A DNA stretch of 64,000 nucleotides from Parahoeflea alexandrii (GTDB taxonomy: Bacteria > Pseudomonadota > Alphaproteobacteria > Rhizobiales > Rhizobiaceae), in assembly GCF_027214025.1 (NCBI RefSeq), contig NZ_JAPWHB010000008.1:161308-225307 (forward strand). The letters run 5' to 3'. Both the position numbers and the translations under genes were made by a program. The notes beneath the pieces are model-generated. The model was not told where the DNA came from, made no database searches, and saw only the letters and a list, made by a program, of their open reading frames with translations. Positions 57,617-64,000 of the stretch are shown in pieces. Within the stretch, counting starts at the first letter, position 1. The number at the start of each line of letters is the position of its first letter.

Positions 57617-58884
57617 TCGTAGATCAACCCCGCGCGGTCGAGCATGTCCTGTGTGATCAGGCAGATGCCTGACGCGGTCCGGCGGAAGCGGCTTGCATCC
57701 AGTTCCGGGTCTTCACCAACAACCAGGCCGGCAGGGATCTTGACGCCCCGGTCAATCACCACCTTGGACAGGCTGGCATGGCGTCCGATCACGCATTCTG
57801 GCAGGACAACGGCTTCGTTCAGCTTGGAGTAGGACCGGCACAGAACGCCGGAAAACAGCAGGGAGCGGTGCAGTTCAGAACCGGAGATGATGCAGTCTCC
57901 CGACACCAGCGAGGACAATGCCATGCCGCGCCGGCCCTCTTCATTGTGGACGAACTTTGCAGGCGGCCGGATCTCTGCATAGGTCCAGATCGGCCATGAA
58001 CGGTCATAGAGGTCAAGTTCGGGCAGAATGTCGGTGAGATCGATGTTTGCCTGCCAGTAGGCATCGACGGTGCCGACATCGCGCCAGTAGGCTTCCTTCT
58101 CGGGCGTTTCGCGAACACAAGATTCTGCAAACCTGTGCGCCACTGCTTTGCCGTTTGCTACGATGTAGGGAATGATGTCCTTGCCGAAATCGCGGCTCGA
58201 ACCGGGCGCCTGCGCGTCCCGGCGCAATTCGTCCATCAGGAAGTCGGTGTTGAAAACGTAGATCCCCATCGATGCGAGCGACATCTCGGGCTTGTCCGGC
58301 ATGCCCGGAGGATCGGCGGGCTTTTCAACGAAGTCGATGATCTGGTCCATGTCGTTGATATGCATGACCCCGAAACCGGTCGCCTCCATGCGCGGCACCT
58401 CGAGGCAGCCAACGGTGACATCGGCGCCTGAATTGACGTGCTGCTGCAACATCAATTCATAGTCCATCTTGTAGATGTGGTCGCCTGCCAGGATGACCAT
58501 GAACTTCGGTCCATAATCCTCGATGATGTCGATGTTCTGAAACACCGCATCGGCGGTGCCGGCATACCATTGGGTTTCCGACACGCGCTGGCTGGCCGGA
58601 AGGATGTCGAAACTCTCGTTCCGTTCCGGTCGCAGAAAGTTCCAGCCGCGCTGCAGGTGCCTGATCAGCGAATGCGCCTTGTACTGGGTGGCGACGCCGA
58701 TGCGGCGGATGCCGGAGTTGAGCGCGTTGGAAAGCGCAAAGTCGATGATGCGGGTCTTGCCGCCGAAATAGACCGCAGGCTTGGCACGGCGGTCGGTGAG
58801 TTCCATCAGGCGGCTTCCACGGCCGCCTGCCAGGACATAGGCCATGGCGTCACGCGCCAGCGGCTGAACCCGTTTCTGCTCCAT
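57613..58884 (-). CDS. glgC: ADP-glucose pyrophosphorylase GlgC
   Basis: 423 residues, makes ADP-glucose from ATP and glucose-1-P. The nucleotide site is [20 protein letters not shown], followed by [22 protein letters not shown] carries the catalytic Asp region. The C terminus is a left-handed beta-helix. The Agrobacterium enzyme is activated by fructose-6-P and pyruvate; the same is likely here. The ATG 58884 follows GGGGAGG. It overlaps glgA by 4 bases. Confidence 0.97.
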
Positions 58885-58914
58885 TCTAACCTCCCCTTTT
58901 AGCCTTGGCCCGGC

Positions 58915-61122
58915 TCATGCGGGCGTGAACATCATTGTCGCCAAAGGCGGCAACGTCAGTTCCGCGATGACACGATCACCCTCCACCCGTGTCATCACCT
59001 CACCGAGGTTGCCCTTGCCGGACCCACCGTAAACAGTGGAATCCGAATTGAAAATCTCAAGCCAGACACCGTCTTGCGGCATGGGAACCCGGTAGCCGGT
59101 CAGCACATTGGGCGTGAAGTTCGACACCAAGATGACCGGCTTGTCTCCGGGCGAACGGCGGACCCAGGCAAAGACCGAGTTCGCCGAGTCATCTGCGACA
59201 AGCCACTCGAAGCCTTCCGGCTCGCAATCGCGCGCATGGAGCGCGGGTGTCTTGGCGTAAAGCCGGTTGAGGTCGCGCACCAGGTCCTGCATGCCGTGAT
59301 GGCGCGGGTCGTCGAGATGATCCCAGTCGAGCGAACGCGCCTCGCTCCATTCGCCGCGCTGGGCGAATTCCTGGCCCATGAACAGCAGCTTCTTGCCCGG
59401 ATAGCCCCACATGAATCCGTAATAGGCTCTGAGGCTGGCAAATTTCTGCCACTCGTCACCAGCCATCTTGTTGAGCATCGAGCCCTTGCCGTGCACCACT
59501 TCATCGTGGGAAATCGGCAGCACGAAGTTCTCCGAGAAGGCGTAGAGCAGGCCGAAGGTCATGTCGGCATGGTGGTGCTTGCGGTATATCGGGTCGCGCT
59601 GCATGTAGGACAGCGTGTCATGCATGAAGCCCATGTTCCACTTGAAGCCGAAGCCGAGGCCTCCCTCGTAAACCGGAGCGGAAACCTTGGGCCAGGATGT
59701 CGACTCCTCGGCGATGGTGACGATGCCGGGATGGTTTCCGTAAACCGCCTTGTTCATGCGCTTGAGAAACTCGACCGCGTCGAGGTTTTCCCGTCCGCCA
59801 TCCTTGTTGGGGATCCACTCACCTTCCTTGCGCGAATAATCGAGGTAGAGCATCGAGGCGACCGCATCCACCCTGAGGCCGTCGACATGATAGGTCTCGG
59901 CCCAGAACAGCGCGTTGTTGACGAGGAACGACGACACTTCCCGGCGGCCGAAATTGTAGATCGCCGTGTTCCAGTCGGGGTGAAATCCCTGGCGCGGATC
60001 GGCATGCTCGTACAATGCGGTGCCATCGAACCGCGCGAGCCCGTGCTCGTCGGTCGGAAAATGCGCAGGCACCCAGTCGAGGATGACGCCAAGGCCCACC
60101 TGGTGAGCGCCATCGACAAAGCGTGCAAAGCCCTCGGGTTCGCCGAACCTTGCTGAGGGGGCATAGAGCCCGGTGGTCTGGTACCCCCAGGAGGGGTCAT
60201 AGGGGTGCTCGGAGACCGGCAGGAACTCGATGTGGGTGAAGCCCATTTCGACGCAGTAGGGGATCAGTTCGTCGGCCAGTTGGTCCCATGACAGGAAAGA
60301 GCCGTCGGACTGCCTGCGCCAGGATCCTGGGTGCACCTCGTAGATCGACATGGGCTGGCGGCGCGCATCGACCTTGCTCCAATGCGCGCGGTGGGCGCTG
60401 TCGCCCCAGTCATGATCGAGGTTGGACGCCACGATCGAAGCTGTCGCCGGGCGCAGCTCGGCGCGGCGGGCATAAGGATCGGCCTTGAGCGGCAGTCGCT
60501 CGCCATTCGGACCGATGATCTCATACTTGTAGGCGGCGCCGGGCTTCACGCCGGGGGCGAAGATTTCCCAGATCCCGACGTCGGCGCGCAGGCGCATGAC
60601 ATGGCGGCGGCCATCCCAATCGTTGAAATCGCCAACCACCGACACCCGGCGGGCATTCGGCGCCCAGACGGCAAAATGCACGCCGTCCGTGCCTTCGTGC
60701 CGGATGGGAAGAGCCCCCATCTTGTCGAACAGGCGCAGATGCGAGCCTTCGGCGATGAAATAGTCATCCATCGGGCCAAGAACCGGCCCGTAGGAATAGG
60801 GATCGTCGATTTCCCAGGCACCGACGGAATTGGTCGCGGCGTAGCGCAATGGCTGACGCTCCCGGATGGCGAGACGTCCCTCGAACAGGCCAGCCACCGC
60901 GCCGGGCTGGAGCTGGCCCACCGGCCGGCCATCAAGGGTCAATGCCTGGACATCGTCGGCGCCTGGAACAAATGCGCGGGCGAGGAATCCCCCTTGGAAT
61001 TCCTGGACTCCGAGAACAGAAAAAGGGTTTCCATGCGCTCCGGAAGCGATCGCTTCTGCTTCTTCTGCCGGGAGGCGGGGCACCTTTGTTCCGGCACCTG
61101 GCACGGTTCCCTTTTGGGTCAT
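58915..61122 (-). CDS. glgB: 1,4-alpha-glucan branching enzyme GlgB
   Basis: 735-residue GH13 enzyme that makes alpha-1,6 branches. CBM48 domains cover about residues 1-225 (FAVWAPNARRVSVVGDFNDW). The catalytic Asp is in DGLRVDAVASMLYLDYSR, Glu in TIAEESTSWP, and the third in PISHDEVVHGKGS. ATG 61122 overlaps the glgP stop by 4 bases; a frame open to 61221 lies within glgP and is rejected. A 30-base gap separates it from glgC. Confidence 0.97.
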   Translation of the reverse strand: MTQKGTVPGAGTKVPRLPAEEAEAIASGAHGNPFSVLGVQEFQGGFLARAFVPGADDVQALTLDGRPVGQLQPGAVAGLFEGRLAIRERQPLRYAATNSVGAWEIDDPYSYGPVLGPMDDYFIAEGSHLRLFDKMGALPIRHEGTDGVHFAVWAPNARRVSVVGDFNDWDGRRHVMRLRADVGIWEIFAPGVKPGAAYKYEIIGPNGERLPLKADPYARRAELRPATASIVASNLDHDWGDSAHRAHWSKVDARRQPMSIYEVHPGSWRRQSDGSFLSWDQLADELIPYCVEMGFTHIEFLPVSEHPYDPSWGYQTTGLYAPSARFGEPEGFARFVDGAHQVGLGVILDWVPAHFPTDEHGLARFDGTALYEHADPRQGFHPDWNTAIYNFGRREVSSFLVNNALFWAETYHVDGLRVDAVASMLYLDYSRKEGEWIPNKDGGRENLDAVEFLKRMNKAVYGNHPGIVTIAEESTSWPKVSAPVYEGGLGFGFKWNMGFMHDTLSYMQRDPIYRKHHHADMTFGLLYAFSENFVLPISHDEVVHGKGSMLNKMAGDEWQKFASLRAYYGFMWGYPGKKLLFMGQEFAQRGEWSEARSLDWDHLDDPRHHGMQDLVRDLNRLYAKTPALHARDCEPEGFEWLVADDSANSVFAWVRRSPGDKPVILVSNFTPNVLTGYRVPMPQDGVWLEIFNSDSTVYGGSGKGNLGEVMTRVEGDRVIAELTLPPLATMMFTPA

Positions 61123-63602
61123 GGGCCGGCTTTCCAAATTTCCTTTGCATACTGGCGGATGGTGCGGTCCGAGGAGAACCATCCCACACGCGCGGTATTG
61201 AGGATAGTACGGCCATACCAAGCCTCTTCGTCAACCCACAAACTGTCAACCTGGCGCTGCGCTCTGGCATAGGCATCGAAATCGGCCGCCACCATGAACC
61301 AGTCATGATCATAAAGTCCGGCAATCAGATCGCTGTAGCGGCCGCGGTCATCCGGGCTGAATACACCCGAGGCGATGGCGGTCAGCGCCTGCGACAGTTC
61401 CGGCGAGGCTTCGATGATGCCGCGTGGATTGTGGCCCGTGGCGCGCCGATCGGCCACTTCCGCGGCGGTCAGGCCGAAAATGACGATGTTGTCGTCGCCG
61501 ACGCACTCCTTGATCTCGACATTGGCGCCATCGAGCGTGCCGATGGTCAGCGCGCCGTTGAGCGCGAATTTCATGTTGCCGGTTCCTGACGCTTCCATCC
61601 CCGCAGTCGAAATCTGCTCGGACAGGTCGGCGGCCGGCACCATGATTTCGGCCAGCGAGACATTGTAGTTGGGAACGAATGCGATCTTCAGCAGGCCGCG
61701 CACGGATGGATCATTGTTGATCACCCGGGCGACGTCATTGGCAAGCTTGATGATCAGCTTGGCGTTGTGGTAGCTCGGCGCCGCCTTGCCGGCGAAGAAC
61801 TTCACCCTGGGCGTCCAGTCGCGTTCGGGGTGCGAGCGCATCTGGTCATAGAGAGCCACGGCCTCGATGATGTTGAGCAATTGCCGCTTGTATTCGTGGA
61901 TCCGCTTGATCTGGATATCGAACATCGCAGAGGGATCGACCCTGATGCCCATGCGGCGGGCAACCAGATTGGACAGCCGTCCCTTGTTGGCGCGTTTGAC
62001 CGCAGCAAAGCGGGCGCGGAAGCTGGCATCGCCGGCAAACGCGTCCAATGCCGAGAGCGCTTCCGCGTCATCCATGAATTCGTCGCCGATCGCTTCCCGG
62101 ATCAGCGAAAACAGTTCCGGATTGCACTGCATCAGCCAGCGGCGCGGCGTGATGCCGTTGGTCTTGTTGTTGATGCGGTCCGGGTAGAGGCCATGCAGAT
62201 CGGAAAACACGGTCTGCTTCATCAGGTCGGTATGAAGGGCGGAGACACCATTGATCGAGTGGGAGCCGATGAAGGCGAGGTTGCCCATTCGCACGCGGCG
62301 CTCGCCACCTTCGTCGATCAGGGAGACCGAACGGATCTGGTCCTCGTCATAGCCGCGGTCCTTCCGCGCCTGGCGCAGAACCTTGGCATTGATGGCATAG
62401 ATCAGCTGCATGTGCCGCGGCAGCAACCGCTCGAACAACGGCACCGGCCAGCTTTCCAGCGCTTCGGGGAGCAGCGTGTGGTTGGTGTAGCTGAAGGTCT
62501 TGCGGGTTATGTCCCAGGCGGGATCGAATTCCATGCGATGGACGTCGATCAGCAGCCGCATCAGTTCGGCCACGGACACGGCTGGATGGGTGTCGTTGAG
62601 CTGGATCGCCACCTTGTCGGGCAGGGTGCGCAGATCGCCATACTGCTGCAGGTGGCGGCGCAGGATGTCCTGCAGCGAGGCGGAGGAGAAGAAATACTCC
62701 TGGCGCAAGCGCAATTCCTGGCCGGCAGGGGTCTGGTCGGCGGGGTAGAGTACACGGGCGAGAGCCTCGGCCTTGTTGCTCTCGCGCAACGCGCCGATGT
62801 GGTCGCCGGCGTTGAAGGCGTCGAGCAGGATCGGGTCGATCGGCTGAGCGGTCCATAGCCGGAGCGTGTTGACCCGCTTGGCGCGCCATCCGACCACCGG
62901 CGTGTCGTAGGCGACGGCCATCATCCGCTCCTGCGGCTTCCAGATGCAGCGCTGGGTCTCGTCCGAGCCGTTGCCGATGGTGTCGACCGATCCGCCAAAG
63001 CCGATTTCATAGGCGGCTTCGTGGCGGGGGAACTCCCAGGGGTTGCCGCGGCTGAGCCAGGTTTCGGGCAGTTCGACCTGCCAGCCGTCGCTCATCTGCT
63101 GCTTGAACAGGCCGTGGACATAGCGGATGCCGTAGCCATAGGCGGGTATGTCGACGGTCGCCATCGATTCCATGAAACAGGCTGCGAGGCGGCCAAGCCC
63201 GCCATTGCCCAGTGCCGCGTCAGGCTCCAGCGCCGCAACCGCGTCGAAATCGACACCGAGCGACTGCAGAGCCTCGTGCACTTCCTCAAGCATCTCGAGA
63301 TTGGACACGGCGTCGCGCGTCAGCCGCCCGATCAGGAATTCGAGCGACAGGTAGTAGACCCGCTTGGAGCCGTCTTCGTAGGTCTTGCGGGTGGATGCCA
63401 TCCAGCGGTCGATGACCCGGTCGCGGATCACCAGAATGGTTGCGGTCATCCAGTCATGCGGCTTGGCGACCTTGGCGTCCTTGCCGATCGAATAGGTCAG
63501 CCGCGCGATGATGTCGGCAGCGAGGGTGGCGGAATCACCGGGGCGCGGTGCGGGAGCAGGAAGATCGGCAATGGCGGATTTGGATATCATCGGATGTCCC
63601 AT
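61119..63602 (-). CDS. glgP: Glycogen phosphorylase GlgP
   Basis: 827-residue GT35 enzyme that releases glucose-1-P. The PLP lysine is in ASGTGNMKFALNGALTIGT; the N-terminal LGNGGLGRLAACFMES is the usual phosphorylase signature. First gene of the operon, with ATG 63602; ATG 63590 (Met5) with GGGA before it is equally possible. The order glgP-glgB-glgC-glgA-pgm is as in Agrobacterium, with glgX added. Confidence 0.96.
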   Translation of the reverse strand: MGHPMISKSAIADLPAPAPRPGDSATLAADIIARLTYSIGKDAKVAKPHDWMTATILVIRDRVIDRWMASTRKTYEDGSKRVYYLSLEFLIGRLTRDAVSNLEMLEEVHEALQSLGVDFDAVAALEPDAALGNGGLGRLAACFMESMATVDIPAYGYGIRYVHGLFKQQMSDGWQVELPETWLSRGNPWEFPRHEAAYEIGFGGSVDTIGNGSDETQRCIWKPQERMMAVAYDTPVVGWRAKRVNTLRLWTAQPIDPILLDAFNAGDHIGALRESNKAEALARVLYPADQTPAGQELRLRQEYFFSSASLQDILRRHLQQYGDLRTLPDKVAIQLNDTHPAVSVAELMRLLIDVHRMEFDPAWDITRKTFSYTNHTLLPEALESWPVPLFERLLPRHMQLIYAINAKVLRQARKDRGYDEDQIRSVSLIDEGGERRVRMGNLAFIGSHSINGVSALHTDLMKQTVFSDLHGLYPDRINNKTNGITPRRWLMQCNPELFSLIREAIGDEFMDDAEALSALDAFAGDASFRARFAAVKRANKGRLSNLVARRMGIRVDPSAMFDIQIKRIHEYKRQLLNIIEAVALYDQMRSHPERDWTPRVKFFAGKAAPSYHNAKLIIKLANDVARVINNDPSVRGLLKIAFVPNYNVSLAEIMVPAADLSEQISTAGMEASGTGNMKFALNGALTIGTLDGANVEIKECVGDDNIVIFGLTAAEVADRRATGHNPRGIIEASPELSQALTAIASGVFSPDDRGRYSDLIAGLYDHDWFMVAADFDAYARAQRQVDSLWVDEEAWYGRTILNTARVGWFSSDRTIRQYAKEIWKAGP

Positions 63603-63760
63603 TCAGCTTGGGCGTTGGACGCCGCATGATTCCTCCCACAGAGGGGCATCATGAGGGTACTTGGCGCTGCAAGCAATGAATGATTTTTTCGCGAATATCC
63701 AGAATTTAAATCCATTAGATTGACAGTTTCGGGCGGATGCCGCCAATCTAGGACCCGTGT

Positions 63761-63823
63761 GCCCGGCGTTCCTGCCAGCTGATCCCGTGTCAGGCAGGCA
63801 TGGCCGGCAGAACGCCACCGGGC
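63761..63823 (-). other. Long imperfect hairpin upstream of glgP
   Basis: GCCCGG (63761-63766) pairs with CCGGGC (63818-63823), and CGTTC-TGCC pairs with GGCAGAACG inside, with small bulges. It lies about 160 bases before the glgP start in a 324-base gap (63603-63926) without a gene. No T tract. It could be a leader structure of glgP or the end of the upstream transcript. Confidence 0.45.
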
Positions 63824-63926
63824 GCTCCTTCCGTCTGGTCGACAGACAGGTGTCCTGGGGCTATGCGCTTTAAAAATGCCGGCCTGAACGGCGCGGTCGG
63901 CGTAGAAATGCAGACGGCCTGCCGTT

Positions 63927-64000
63927 TCAGAAGCCTGCGCCGGGGGCGATGCTTGCCATGTTCTTGAGCGATGCGGTGAGGTTCTGCTTGCCGCCCTTGT
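63927..64000 (-). CDS. C-terminal end of an unidentified gene
   Basis: The last 24 or so codons of a minus-strand frame end at TGA (63927-63929). The visible end reads KGGKQNLTASLKNMASIAPG, then AGF. I do not recognise it. It begins beyond the window. It would lie upstream of glgP on the same strand. Confidence 0.35.
   Translation of the reverse strand, partial: KGGKQNLTASLKNMASIAPGAGF

Overview
The window looks like chromosome of a high-GC alphaproteobacterium of the order Hyphomicrobiales, close to Rhizobiaceae/Hoeflea-type bacteria. This is an inference from gene order and motifs. The clues are the Agrobacterium-like glgP-glgB-glgC-glgA-pgm order, the aa3 oxidase subunit IV gene just before pntAA/pntAB/pntB, a soxBDAG sarcosine oxidase cluster, two perfect CtrA boxes, an ornithine/lysine decarboxylase behind a long speF-like leader, and two TRAP transporters. 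I see no rRNA, tRNA, CRISPR array, insertion sequence or prophage.

0-9.5 kb: the 3' part of a KDPG aldolase gene, a TerB/DUF533 protein, then dctB-dctD (sensor kinase and sigma54 activator) followed by dctP-dctQ-dctM. A consensus sigma54 promoter lies between dctD and dctP, so DctBD probably drives this TRAP uptake system. A LysE-type exporter follows.

9.5-17.5 kb: a PLP aminotransferase, two coupled acetyltransferase genes, a small membrane protein, a Ni/Co exporter gene coupled to a DUF1007 gene, a LysR regulator, and an ornithine/lysine decarboxylase with a structured leader and a downstream acetyltransferase.

17.5-24.7 kb: an Fe-S sugar dehydrogenase pair (GMC large subunit and small subunit), a Glyoxalase_8-type protein, a CobW-type metallochaperone with a WD40 protein, a FAD oxidoreductase and a creatininase-family amidohydrolase.

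24.7-37.2 kb: a catabolic accessory region with MarR and LacI regulators, a D-2-hydroxyacid dehydrogenase, a PuuD-like glutamine amidotransferase, a TakPQM-like TRAP transporter whose binding protein is convergent to its membrane subunits, a short-chain dehydrogenase and a fused indolepyruvate:ferredoxin oxidoreductase. The shared theme is uptake and conversion of 2-oxo and 2-hydroxy acids.

37.2-46 kb: a membrane GGDEF-EAL protein, then a FeeM-like N-acyltransferase behind two CtrA boxes, cytochrome oxidase subunit IV, the three-gene proton-translocating transhydrogenase, DUF992, a TPR lipoprotein and ribosomal protein S21.

46-64 kb: the sarcosine oxidase operon soxB-(cupin)-soxD-soxA-soxG, a MaoC-like hydratase, the translationally coupled glycogen operon glgP-glgB-glgC-glgA-pgm-glgX on the minus strand, and the last codons of an unidentified minus-strand gene at the window edge.

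The most interesting leads are the DctBD/sigma54/TRAP circuit, the CtrA-box FeeM-like synthase beside a c-di-GMP protein, the Shine-Dalgarno-masking hairpin before the decarboxylase, and the cupin gene inserted in the sarcosine oxidase operon. None is proven to be a new system.
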